DNA from: Thuidium tamariscinum
Lineage: Eukaryota; Streptophyta; Bryopsida; Hypnales; Thuidiaceae
NCBI GenBank assembly: GCA_947034885.2
Contig: OX344750.2
Span: forward strand, 1,674,001-1,738,000
Reading direction: 5' to 3'
DNA length: 64,000 nucleotides
The translations under genes were made by a program, and so were the position numbers. This document shows positions 48,601-59,593 of this stretch, one piece after another. The notes under the pieces were generated by a model. The model was not told the origin of the DNA, made no database searches, and saw nothing but the letters and a program-made list of their open reading frames with translations. Within the stretch, counting starts at the first letter, position 1. The number at the start of each line of letters is the position of its first letter.

Positions 48601-49687
48601 TGAATCTTTCCCCGTAATAGGTGCGGGACAAAATGGAAATCATAGCAACAGGGCGAAGTCTGATACACCTGCAGCGTCAGGAAAGAATGTTGAAGTTGTG
48701 CAGCAGCTTAGCAGGGAGGAGCTACGCACAGGCAATAAGGCCCTGATCGAAAGCATTCAAGCTGGCCTAAGGGGCAACGAACAAGCATTTGCGGATTTCA
48801 AGGATGTTTCAGCACGGTACAGTAAGGGAGAGATGAACACTTTGGATTATTACAGACACATCATACGGCTGGGCCTTTCTCGCATAGTGCCCGAGCTCGG
48901 TAGGCTTTGTCCAGATCCTGTAAAAGGGAAGGAGTTGATCGAGGTGCATGCAGCTCAGCTGGCTCGTGAACAAGAATTTCCTGCAGTGGCATCCGGCTCC
49001 AATTCTTCTGTCGCGACTAAACCCAGATCATCTGGAATAGCAGGGAAGGTGAAGGTAGAATCAGAACCGAGCACGCAGACTTCTGGCAGGGTATCCCCGC
49101 AGCTACCTAGTAGTGAGGAGGTTGAGGTGTTGTCTAGAGACGGCTACCGCACTGCGAAAGGGAAATCTAGAGTTCAAGAGGAACCCAGCGCAAGTACCGC
49201 GTCGGGAGTTACAGATTCTGGCAATGAAGGTATAAGCCGTAAGCCGCAAGTATTGGTCAAGGCGAGTACTGGACTTTTGTTAGAGCCGGAATCTGTGATT
49301 AATCAGCAGGCCGCAGGGTCACAGGGTCCAATGAAAAGTTGGACTTGTGAAACGTGCACTTTAAGTAACCGAGAAGATGCTGCAGAGTGTCTGGCGTGTG
49401 GTAACGATGGTCCTAGCTGGACCCTCGCTTCGAGATCAGGAAAAGGCACAGGTGACATTGCCGAGAAGCGCAAGAAGAAGGTTTCCAAGTTTCAAAGAGT
49501 GCGACTGGGCGATGGTTCTGCAGCGGCGCTCCTGGACAGTGTGGCGAATCCAAACCCTTGGGGTGTCATTTCTGATGTCGGAATTCCAGCGGTGCCTCCG
49601 GCTGCTGCCGAGGTGAGAGGGTTTGGTCGGGGAGCTTGGGCCAACGGCGGTGGTAGTAGACTCATGTCGAGCAGTAAAAGGAACTGA
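45602..49687 (+). CDS. ZNF598/HEL2-type RING E3 ubiquitin ligase
   Basis: Seven exons with matching phases: 45602-45769, 45900-46226, 46580-46788, 46989-47037, 47234-47323, 47506-47568, 47876-49687; about 905 residues, like human ZNF598. The N-terminal RING has C5, C8, C20, H22, C26, C29 and a closing C-x2-C in RCCICK. C2H2-type fingers follow (SLRRHLFQTHKVIMCELCLKG; MCEFCRKRFYGEHELYQHMS; YTCHLCQR-ARPGHFEYYRNY; HSLCEHPDCL), then FIVFVSEAELKRH, the family core. This ligase binds collided ribosomes and ubiquitinates small-subunit proteins to start ribosome-associated quality control. A conserved helical region lies near the middle of exon 7 (FADFKDVSARYSKGEM). A RanBP2-type finger lies near the C-terminus (WTCETCTLSNREDAAECLAC). 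The start codon is the only one giving a full RING. Antisense ORFs are shadows. Confidence 0.93.
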
Positions 49688-52589
49688 CCGAATTCGTTGA
49701 CGGGTCCTCGAGTAGAAACCAAATTGTTGCTCAATTGGATATCAAGTGGTATAGCGTGTGAAAGGAGACTGGTCAAACTTGGACTTTCTGTTCGTTAGAT
49801 CCATTGGAAGACTCGACGAGCTGAGACCACGCAGTGACTGCAAAAACAATGTGCGGTGTAGGTACCAAATTACTACGCGTCCATGCCTTTTGGAGTGATG
49901 CTTGCACTGCTTCATGGTGCAATTGTTTTGCAACCAATTATCAGAACGTTGTTAATTGTCTGTAGAAAGGGTACGGTGTAGGTACCAAATTTTCTCTCTG
50001 GAAAGCGCCCATAAACTGAGTAGACTCATTCCCTGGGATGTTTTGATACAGGGATATGTAGATGAGTCTGAGGCTATTCAGCGGTCACTTCATACTTGTA
50101 GAAGTTCATGCCGGTTTTCTGATCCGTTTCGGACTGCTTTTGTATCTTTAGAACTGGTAACCTTCCCAACCAGGCAACTGAACCCAGGAATCAGTCTGCC
50201 TGCAATTTTGTGCCGTACAGGGACCTACTTGTTAACTGTGAAGGATTCGGGTGAGTTAGTTATTTTGACTCGTCAAGAGTTTTTGGAAGTGTCCATTTCT
50301 ACATGGAGAGCTAGGAGTAACTACTGGCAATACCAGATTGCCGGCAAGGTTGCAAGGGCGAATTAGCCACGCACGATGTACAAGTTTTCAGTGGTGAGGT
50401 GCGATATGATAGAAGTGAGGTTGGAAAGCCATAGACAGACTGCGCCGTTAGGGGCAAATCAGGTCTACCCGCCTTGTGTGCTGGTTTGAACATATTCAAA
50501 CCATTTCAGTGACGAGAAGAATGGGAGCCGCATCCAGTGCACGCAAGTAGATTCTATTTGGGGGATTCTGCAATGAATGAGATGTGATTCTCTAGACTTT
50601 GTGGCCATGAGGTGCTATTCAAGTCCATAGATGCTTGCCATGAATGTGAAGCAGTTACAGCACAAGAAAATGTCCATAATCTGCACCAAACTGGTCGTGT
50701 TAGGTGAGACCCTCATGCGCCACAGACCCGAAATCCCTGCATTGGCAAACGGAGGGGCATTCCACGAGGCTTACATAGTGCAGGGCTTTTTTTAGAACAA
50801 AATGATCTAATGCAAAGCTGGCAATCGAAACATCAAATAGATTTATGGAGCATTATAAAAAGAAAGGAAGGACAAAGTTCTACAATACAAAAGACTTCTC
50901 ATGCAAACAAGGGAAGGTTGCATTTGACTGGCACACAATACAATGCAGGAAAATGTATGAAAATAATGACTCTTTTTACAGCAATCCGACTTGCATTCAT
51001 TTACATTTTGCAAATTTGCAAATCTTGAGTGGATGCATATTGAGGCCATGGAAGTGGAAGACTCGTAACAGTTGCATTGGAGTTGATTTTTAATTTTAAT
51101 TAACAAAGTTCTCGATAGAGTGTCCATGTTCTTTCAATACCAAATAGTTTTAGAGCCTCTACTTTAAAGACTTTGATCCTTCATCATTTTCGCATAAGGG
51201 TATCCAAATGTTATGTTCTTTGGTGGGTTGGAGCCTCCTCTTCCGTACCAACAAGCTAATTTGACAAATTCAATCCTAGTAATTAGGCACAATAGCAAAA
51301 AGTGTCAATTAGGGGTGCCTTCCATAATATTCAAAATCTTTACAAAATGAAGAATAGTTGTCATGATTTCCAATTTTCACGAAACATTTCTCTAAAAAGG
51401 ACCCACCAATATCTTGAAAGTTGTGTACATATTCATCAATTTTTCATTGCTATTGGCTATTGTGGTTTAATTATATAGGCAACTCTTAGAGTATAGATAG
51501 ATTATACATTATCTTATTTACCATGCTCAAAACCCACCCAACATAGGCCTATTGCTTATTCCATCAAAGCTTTTTTGCATCTTAGTGAAGATAAAATGTA
51601 TACAGAGAAGTAAAAGTTAGAAAAATTCTCACCAAAAGCATAGTACAAAACTAAAGAACTTAAGAACTAAAATAAAATAAAAGATTTTGCAATCCATGCA
51701 CAAATCTTTATCCTAATCTATATAGCACATGGCATAGCAAGTTGGCCATATTTTAAACTTTTGAAGGTTATATTCTATTCTATTGGGATTAATATAATCT
51801 ATCCAATATAACTTATTTAGTTTTGGTATCACTTTGCAAACTAATTTTGACACTCTTGGTATTTAATCTAACTTTGAACTTTTTCTAGAAACGTTAAATT
51901 TTTTTAATTTGAGGCTAACTAACTATTAGATTTTATTAATACCTTAAGGACTAAGAAGATACACTATTTCCTCTTCAAAATTTTAAGACCAACACTCAGA
52001 AGTGTGAAACAAATCTCAACATTTTGTAAAGAAGGATCTTATAGAATAAAAAGATGACATAATTACTGTATTTTATTCATTTTCAAAATTTCAAAGTAAG
52101 AAATGTAACTTATTTAAAATATTATTTGAAAAAATATAGTCAAGTAGGAAAAGTGAAAAAAATCTAATTCTTCCCAATGAAAGGAATAGTAGAGATGGGA
52201 AAAAAACATTTTTAGGGTACATTTAGTCTTCATTCTACACAAATAATTTGGATTTAGAAAGTTTTCTTAAATTTAAAAAAAAAATTATGAACATACAAAA
52301 TTCAATATGGTGTAATTAGGAATACAAAATCATTAAAACGATTCTAAATTTTTTTAAGATATTCTAAATAAGATGATAATAATACTAATTGTTAAATTTT
52401 AAAAATTGACATGCATATAAACATTTTAAAATTTTGTAGGATTCAATTTGGTGAGTTTTTGCTTTCTACTCATATAATTAATGTGTATAAATTTGAGATA
52501 TATATATTTTTTAAATTAAAAAATAATGAATTTACCTTAGTGTTTTGTTTAAAATCTATAAAATCTATTTTTTTATTTTAAATTTCATG
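49688..52589. other. 3' flank of the ZNF598-type gene and spacer
   Basis: The ORF at 49956-50366 lies where a 3' UTR is expected and shows no motifs. GGTGTAGGTACCAAATT occurs twice (49855-49871 and 49976-49992). From about 51100 on it is AT-rich with no recognised gene. Confidence 0.45.
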
Positions 52590-53285
52590 AATTTCACTGT
52601 ATTGAGTTCTAGTATGGCAATGAACTTAGTGTTTTGCAACAAGGCATGAAATTTGCCATGAAGAATGAATCCAAAGAAGCACCACCATTTTGGGCATTTT
52701 TTCATAGAAATGTAACCTTGTGAAGTGCAACTACTTGATTTTTGGCAGGGACAAAAAAGGATTTTTGTCAATTCAATTGCTAATATCTTGCAATCTACAT
52801 GGTGGAAATTTCTGAATTTTTTTTCACATCATTTGACACTAAGGTAGGAGGTCCTTAAATGGACCACTTACCAGCTGATTTGCATTTTGGGGAAGCTAAA
52901 ACTCCTTGAAGTATTTTTCAATAAATTTTTATCAAAAGAGAAATGGAATCGACATCTAATCCAAGTTGTTTCATATTTTTTGGACCTTTGAGGAATTAGT
53001 TACAAATTTTTGAAGTTGCAAAAAAGTTCATTTCAGTGGGCTCTTAAATGGATCACCGTGTCAAATGTAGACTGCTTGTACATTGAAGAGTGCAAAATGT
53101 ACCTCTAGAGCTTGTTCCATTCTAGAGCCTGTGCCATTTTAGGACCTCCTACCTTAGTGTACTAGAAGATCCTATAGTTAGATGTGTCGAAAAATGTTTT
53201 TTTTCAAAAATTTGATGCTTGCAGTAGAAATGGCAGTTTTAGTGTGTTTTTGGTGAAGACATAGTCTCTAACCTTTAGGGATTAA
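52590..53285. mobile_element. Family II element, copy 4, split by a CACTA-like MITE
   Basis: It contains the Family II words CATTTTTTCATAGAAATGT, GTGAAGTGCAACTACTTG and TTGCAATCTACATGGTGG, and ends CCTTTAGGGATTAA at 53285. A Family III MITE interrupts it. The left end is not defined; 52590 is approximate. Confidence 0.6.
52837..53159. mobile_element. Family III CACTA-like MITE, best copy
   Basis: CACTAAGGTAGGAGGTCC at the left, exact inverse GGACCTCCTACCTTAGTG at the right, 323 bp. It begins with the CACTA pentamer expected for that superfamily. The 3-bp duplication is not evident. It is nested in a Family II element, so it is younger than that copy. Confidence 0.75.
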
Positions 53286-54765
53286 GAATTGAATATTTTA
53301 TTGCAATTTGAACATTGGATGTATTTTCAATGTCTATTGTATTCTAATTATGCAAGGACATGGAAATTAAGTGAACACCATTAAGGTTTTATGAGATAAT
53401 TCTCTATTTCATATCATTTCCTCATCATTTTTTCTATAGAAACTCTTATGAAAATCAATTTTCGTAAGAGAAATCAATATTTCCTATGATTATAGTGGAC
53501 AAGACATGTCATTTTATCTTTGAAAGATTCTTCAAGAAATTTTCATGTAAACAGGAAAAACACCCAATATCGCACTTCTCCCTTGTGTGGGACCCTAGGT
53601 TCATCCAATTGTGTTCATAGACTTTAGTGAATGTCTTCGCCAAGTGTTTGACTCTAATTTGCTGAAGAATAATTATGAAGGACACAAACTAAAATCTAAT
53701 TGGCTCACTATTGATTGTAGCTACCATCAAAAGCTCATTCCCTGCAAGGATACTATTGACAGGTTTCTGGATGAAATTGAGAAGGCGGGCAAAGGCAACC
53801 CTCAGTGAGGCTACTGCGTGTTATGTGCGATGTAGCAACAAGAGCAAGACGAAGAATCCCGGTCAAATTGGGCTGGTGTGATTGAACAAACTGTCCACAC
53901 GGGAGTCCACGCAGGAGTCCACAAGACTACTCAACTGAAGGGTCGAATTAGCTCGTGCAGCCGAAAGAAAAGCACAGTGCGCAGTGCCAGTACCTCACTG
54001 CACCAGTCAGTGCCTTTGCGTTCCAAGAGAAGCTTGTGACGAGCTGCTTGATAATATCAATCTAGTGCATTCTCTAGTCTCTGCCCACGCTACAAAAACT
54101 TGAATATACACTGAATCTCTACGAAATAGATTCACACCCGCACCCTTCATTCCGATCTCCGGAATCATGTATCACACATATATGTGCCTATTCTTAACTT
54201 AGTTTGCGCGGTCTGCAGGTAAATCTGAATCAACGCCTTGTCAGCTCGTGAAGAATATACTCTGTGAATCAGTCATCTGCGGACGACCAGGACAAGTACG
54301 ATCTCCACCGGGCCAACCTACTTCCACTTCCAAAATCCACGGCACAGGTGCATGCTTTCCAGTCGATCTGCACCATCCCCACAATTCTCGCAGTCAACGG
54401 TTCACTTGGGGACCCGGGTTTGGGGATCCATCTATCCAATTCGGTATTTAAAATTCAGATAAACCTCCTCATCGAGGGAGGTCGAATCTCGACGCGGTTA
54501 AGTTTAAGATACACCTCCCCGACGCACCACCGATCACCGCTTCGTTTGTCAACATCACATGTTTTAATTTCCTCTCAGGTATCGATCTGTCGAGGTACTT
54601 TGCAGGTGGAGATCAGTTGTGCAGGCTGAATTCTTGAGACAAGCGATTCGAGGAAACCTTTTCGCTTGTTGGGAATTCTCGGAAACGCGCGCGCGCGTGA
54701 AGAAAAATAAAATGATGAATCCCGGCCCTGGTATATACCCAAGTTGATCCCCCACCCCAGTGCTG
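53286..54765. other. Spacer and promoter region of the dirigent gene
   Basis: The ORFs at 53611-53808 and 54248-54629 show no motifs. Composition rises in GC from about 53800. A short (CG)n run lies at about 54686-54698. Confidence 0.45.
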
Positions 54766-54772
54766 TATATAA
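54766..54772 (+). promoter_or_regulatory. TATA box candidate for the dirigent gene
   Basis: TATATAA lies 218 bp upstream of the start codon, in a GC-moderate stretch. It would imply a leader of about 190 bases. A second weaker candidate, GTATATACC, lies near 54731. Confidence 0.5.
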
Positions 54773-54895
54773 CTGCAGAACACTTGCAGATCGATTCACA
54801 ACTCTTCAGTACGTACAAACTGAATTCACTTCAATTCTCTCTAAATCCGCAGCGCGTAGTACGTTCACGAGTGCATGTGTGACTCCTTCTGGCTC

Positions 54896-54972
54896 CTTTT
54901 GCTTCGACCATTAATTTCGATTTCTTTTGCTTCGATCATTTCGATTTCTTTTGCGTCGGTCATTTCGATTTC
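54896..54972 (+). repeat. Three imperfect tandem repeats in the 5' leader
   Basis: CTTTTGCTTCGAYCATTTCGATTT-type units of 24-28 bp occur three times directly before the dirigent start codon. They are pyrimidine-rich on the sense strand. Confidence 0.75.
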
Positions 54973-54989
54973 TGATCCGCACGCAAGCT

Positions 54990-56082
54990 ATGGCTGCGTC
55001 TCCGGCAGTGTCGTCGTCCCTGGTGGTGCTGGTCTTTGTGGTGCTGTTGTCCGGTGCGAGTGCTCGCCTGGACCCGAGGCACAAGACGCACAACGTGACG
55101 TTCTACGCGCACGAGGCGATCGAAACCGGGGATGATGCGACGGCGCGCATCGTGGCAGGGCCGGGCGGGAACGTGAGCGCGCTCCAGTTTGGCGCTCTGG
55201 TGGTGGTGGACGACACAATCAGGGCGACGGCCGACCCTAAGTCTTCGCCGCTTGGGAAGTTGCAGGGCTTGTATGTGCTTGACGGCGGCCAGAAGTATCG
55301 CGTGCAAGTGACGGTGATTATCGACCAGCCCGGCGATTTGGTGGAGACCACCTACGAGGTACGATCATCTTCATCTTAATTGTATGGCATGGAAGTCCAG
55401 TTTGTTCCTGGAAAGCCTTTAGCTTGCGCAAGCATTTCAAGGACATTTGGTTCCAGCGTGAGACACAGTATGGTTGAAAGGACATTGCCATGTCACTAGT
55501 CTAGGTTACATTGAGTCTCTACATGTAAGGATCATTGCAAGAAACTCTTAGCATTCTTGTCTAAATTAGGAACTAATTGGGGAATAGCAAGAACACAGAG
55601 AACTCAGGAACAAACTCCTTGTTTGGGTCCAAAATGGAGCTCTTTTGAGTTTTATCTCACATTTAACTTCCACCCATGTGAATTCAAAAGCATGCAACAT
55701 GTGGAATTAGGGATCATAACCATGACTCTAGACCTTAACCCAAGATGACGTGGTAGACCACAGAGCACTTAAACTTGGCTTGCAGCTCCACACCAAGTGT
55801 GGACTACTTTGTCATGAACTCTAATATGAAGATTCATGTTTCTACGTGTTAATTTTTGTTGTGACATTGTTTTCTGATTCTGTTGTGACTTGTATACAGA
55901 TTGCGGGACAGCGAGCGTCGTTCAATGTCTCCAACGACAGGCAACTGGCCGTGCTGGCAGGGACCGGAAACTTCTTGGGCCAGAAGGGATACGCCCTCGT
56001 CTCGACCGTGTCGCAGAAGCTGGTGGGGAACTTTGGCGCGCAATACAATGTTCAGAAATGGACTCTTGTCGTTGGAAAATAG
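54990..56082 (+). CDS. Secreted dirigent family protein
   Basis: Two exons, 54990-55358 and 55900-56082, phase 0, giving 182 residues, the family's usual size. A signal peptide is clear (MAASPAVSSSLVVLVFVVLL, cleavage near residue 26). Dirigent motifs follow: HNVTFYAHEAIETGDD; SALQFGALVVVDDTI with the paired acidic residues; SSPLGKLQGLYVLDGG; then NVSNDRQLAVLAGTGNFLGQ and KGYALVSTVS, matching the G-x-DR...V-x-GGTG-x-F...GYA signature. Dirigent proteins form an eight-stranded barrel in the apoplast and steer stereoselective coupling of phenoxy radicals (lignans, lignin-like polymers). N-glycosylation sequons are present (NVT, NVS). The intron is 541 bp. The substrate cannot be inferred from sequence. 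Confidence 0.85.
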
Positions 56083-56130
56083 AATGGAAAGATCGACAGA
56101 TCTCCAGTACATAGCTCACATCAGAGCGTA

Positions 56131-56242
56131 CAACATTCATCGGTAGACGTTGTTGAATTGATTTTAAGACATTTTTAGTTTCGAGACAACATTCATCAGT
56201 AGACGTTGTTGAATTGATTTCAAGACATTTTTAGTTTCGAGA
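56131..56242 (+). repeat. 56-bp tandem duplication in the dirigent 3' region
   Basis: Two adjacent copies starting CAACATTCATC at 56131 and 56187 differ at two positions. They probably lie in the 3' UTR. Confidence 0.85.
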
Positions 56243-57025
56243 GTCTTGTCCAAAATCCACAAACAGTAGAACTGAGACTGATTCTTCACTACGATTGTGA
56301 TCAAATCCCTGTACAACGACTTGCTCAGGAATATTCGAGGATCGACCATTGCCATAACTTTCGAGCGCAATGACTCTTTGGGCGATATCCCATGATTTCA
56401 GAAAAGGATGGGCGTAATACATGCACAGGCCTGGTGATTCAAGCCCAGTTTGTAAAGCGATAACTTGCCATACATTTGATTCACGAGACAAGGCAATCTC
56501 TCAGGGAAATCTTCGAGAAAAAACATCAGAAACAGTGACCCTGCATCGTACAGTGAGACCGTTTCCAATATTTTAGTCTGTAATATCAGACAAGGTTCTC
56601 TCACCAAATCGAAAGGAACCGACCGCTTTCTTCTTTCCAACTCACTATCTACTCTCACTATCACTAGTAGAAGTTGCGTACAAATGTAATAACGACGATA
56701 AATACGACAAGGAAAATAGAGATAATAGACAAACTCGTAGACTCCTGCAACCAATGTACTTCTTTTCAGCAACCACAAGTACTTGACAATAAGTTACACA
56801 AGACTACATTGTTAGGAACGCCAGAACTCTTCCCATGCTGGCAAAAGACTTAGTATACACAAATGATTCACCCATGGCCTATCGAATTCTATTTGACATG
56901 AGGTGGCACTCAGCAATCTGAAATTAGCTTGACGAGCATCTTACTTCAACGACCCTGCTTCCCAACAAGTTTGTGTACCACCAAATGTGGTTAATGTGCC
57001 CTCAACTCCCAACCTCTGAAACATT
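56243..57025. other. Spacer; unassigned minus-strand ORFs
   Basis: Minus-strand ORFs at 56231-56491 and 56398-56778 (MWLLKRSTLVAGVYEFVYYL...) overlap in different frames. I recognise no family. They may be chance or an old gene scrap. Confidence 0.3.
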
Positions 57026-57726
57026 CACAGGGAGGTTTTTTTGCTTTGCTACCTAGCAAAACAGCACATTTTACTACCCATTTTATCATCTATTTTACAC
57101 TAAAGTAGTAAAAGACACAATGTAATAAACACATTACCATCTCTACATTTTGAAAGTAGAGAATTTTACTACATTTTAAATGTAGTAAAAAAAATATGTT
57201 GTTTTAATCAATAAAAATCAACTAGGTTTGAACCCAAGACTTCATGTCTAATAATCCAAAGACCTTACCAATGCACCAACATTTGGCTTTCATGTTATGA
57301 GATGAAAAAAATTTCTTACTTATAAACTCAGCAGACTTTGATGAACATTTTGGCAAAGTAGAATGATTTTTTTCAAAAACTTTGAACTAAGAAAAGTTGC
57401 CAAATCAAGCTAACTTTCACCTCAAGAAACAATTTTGTGATTTTGAATTTCCATTCAAAAGTTATGGACAAAAATCAGAGAGGATGTTTGAAAATATGAA
57501 TGTGGTGTTTTCCATGATTTTACTACATTGACAATGTGAGAAAATAATTTTTCACATTGTATGTTTGAACTAATAGTAAAAACGTGCAGTTTACCATATT
57601 ACGTAGCAAATTGATTGAAATTCTACATAGCAATTCTAAATCTCCACATGTTAACACTTTTGATAGTAGTGTTTTCCATGATGTTATTACATTGATAATG
57701 TAGTAAAGCAAAAAAATCTCCCTGTG
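57026..57726. mobile_element. TIR element of about 700 bp
   Basis: CACAGGGAGGTTTTTTTGCT at the left is inverted as AGCAAAAAAATCTCCCTGTG-like sequence at the right. TTTTCCATGATTTTACTACATTG-type words recur inside. The CAGGG start recalls hAT ends, but no 8-bp duplication is clear. The inner left portion resembles one arm of the 42099-42512 family. Confidence 0.6.
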
Positions 57727-57827
57727 ATTCTGTTTGCATGTAGTTCTCTTTGGAAGCCACTTTAAGTACGCTAGTATAACTAAATCCTCCAATCAATGGA
57801 TCATTCAAATCAAGCGGAGGACGGATT

Positions 57828-58085
57828 TCAAGTAGCCTTAAAAAGGGTGACATCCTTGAGCACTTCAATGATCCCCGCCACACCTATAATCAAGGCAGCA
57901 ATGGAAACAAGAAAGGTAATGAAACTAAGCAACTGGAGGAGGATATACTCCCGACCCCATTTCTTCACATGGGTTTGGCACATGTACATCTGGATCAGGA
58001 AGTAGACTGTCAAGGGCCATAAACTGATGGCCCCAGAATGCCCATCACCGAGTTGAAGAAGGGAATGACTATGGAGATGATGATT
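57828..58085 (-). pseudogene. Amino-acid permease (AAP/AAAP family) C-terminal fragment
   Basis: Minus-strand translation gives IIISIVIPFFNSVMGILG, a one-base frame change, then AISLWPLTVYFLIQMYMCQ, then WGREYILLQLLSFITFLVSI and IIGVAGIIEVL with a stop at 57828-57830. This is the conserved last part of plant amino-acid permeases (IPFFN-D-V-x-G-x-LGA-x-FWPLTVYFP-x-EMY-x-x-Q, then two membrane helices). About 85 residues remain of a protein of roughly 470. Upstream sequence is replaced by a Family I-related element. It is a truncated pseudogene, or the last exon of a lost gene. Confidence 0.8.
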
Positions 58086-58099
58086 ATCATACACCTGAC

Positions 58100-58690
58100 C
58101 TAATTTTTTCATAATTTTCAAAAATAATACAATATTCAAAGATAGACCCAATTGAATTTTACAATTGTCAATTTGGAGGGTTTTAGTACCATTTAGGACC
58201 CTTAAGATTGATTTTTGAGGTGAAATTTGGATGAGGTGGTCTTCTAATAGACTTGTACCTAATGGCTAACGGAACTTTTTAAATAATTAATTTTGTGTAG
58301 TGTGGAAGTCTACAAAAAGAACTTCTTTCTCTTTGTTTTTTGAAACATAGAAAATTTTATTTTAGTGAGTTTTTGGTAAATGACCATTTATGTAGAGTTT
58401 TTACAAGTACCCAATTTTTATTTTTTGTATTCATTTATTTTTACTATTTTTAACTAATTTAAACATCCAAATACCTATTTTCTTGAGGTTTGGCACTTTT
58501 CAAATTCTCTTACTTAGAGAACTTTTCTAAGCATTTTCTTCCCTAGGTGCCTTCATCTTAAATGTATATACATAAGTTGTATATTTAAAATCGTAAAAAA
58601 AATAATTTTCGAATTTTAAAATACCTCAAGAAAGGTCATGAATATTGTTGTAAAATACAACAAATAGTACCAAAGTTTCTTGCAATGACC
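58100..58690. mobile_element. Family I-related element, left end missing
   Basis: The right end GTTTCTTGCAATGACC at 58675-58690 and interior words such as GGGTTTTAGTACCATTT match copy D. No left terminus is found before the permease fragment. Confidence 0.5.
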
Positions 58691-59593
58691 ATAGGGAGTA
58701 CTTAAAATTAATGATCCAGAGCTAAGATTTCTAGGGTCTATTCGGGCCACCCTAGGTAAGCATGTGTCTTAGAGTTGTTTATTCCAACGTAACGTTGGAT
58801 TTTTTCATAAGGATGTATGTCACTATTCATTGCGACATGTCATGATGCATCTAGATCGCAGTGCAATGCAAATGTTGGCCAAATTTATTTATTTATTTAT
58901 TTCGACTAAATGGCTATCAACGGCTTCTTCATCATTGATCTAGATGGTTGTTGATGGTCTAGCCGTCTACCGTCAATGGACCATCTAAATTGATGAAACA
59001 ACAACTAGACCATCCAAGCCAGTTTTTTTTTTTTTTTTATTTTATTTTTTTTATTTTTTAATATTGATGGACGTTAAAGTTCAATCATGACATTTTGTCG
59101 GTTAGTTGTCCATCCAAACATGATGTGATGGGTGCGATTTTTGATGTGCCTACCAAAAGTCACTTCAAAACATATTATTATATGACTTCTATGTTCATAT
59201 AAATAAAGCTCTCTTGCGTATGTAATTTTGAACATTAAAAATAATTTCAATATCATTGATTCTTTTGGTGAAATTTAATTACCATTAAGTCTTTTCAAAT
59301 GGTCAATTTTTAGTTGAAAAAAATCTTTTATTATTTTTTACAAATTAAAATGTGAAACTATAGTGAAAGTTACAATTTTCATGACATTCTACACTTTTCT
59401 AGTTCTCCTACTTAGAGAATTTTTCTATACTTTTCCTTCCTAGGGTACCTTCTTTTTGAAGTTATATACATCAATCATATTTTTCACATTTAAAAAAAAT
59501 TGTTTTACTAATTATGCAATACTCCTAAAGAAAAAATGAGTATTGTGCAAAATGTTACATTTTTTGGTAGGTCAATCTTTCTTGCAATGACCT
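58691..59593. mobile_element. Family I element (A/E type), split by an insertion
   Basis: GGGAGTACTTAAAATTAATG at the left and the TCTAGTTCTCCTACTTAGAG...CTTTCTTGCAATGACCT right part match copies A and E. About 58755-59225 is foreign: it contains TTATTTATTTATTTATTTC, an inverted TTGATGGTCTAG/CTAGACCATCC pair and a T-rich run. It was probably inserted into the element. Confidence 0.5.

Noticed and set aside
49956-50366. Separate small gene downstream of the ZNF598-type gene
   Set aside because: It lies where a 3' UTR is expected, shows no motifs and contains a repeated untranslated-looking word.
55532-55560. Family I terminus inside the dirigent intron
   Set aside because: GATCATTGCAAGAAACTC resembles one end, but no matching interior or second terminus is present.
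56231-56778. Minus-strand gene downstream of the dirigent gene
   Set aside because: Overlapping ORFs in different frames with no recognisable family; kept only as an unassigned spacer note.
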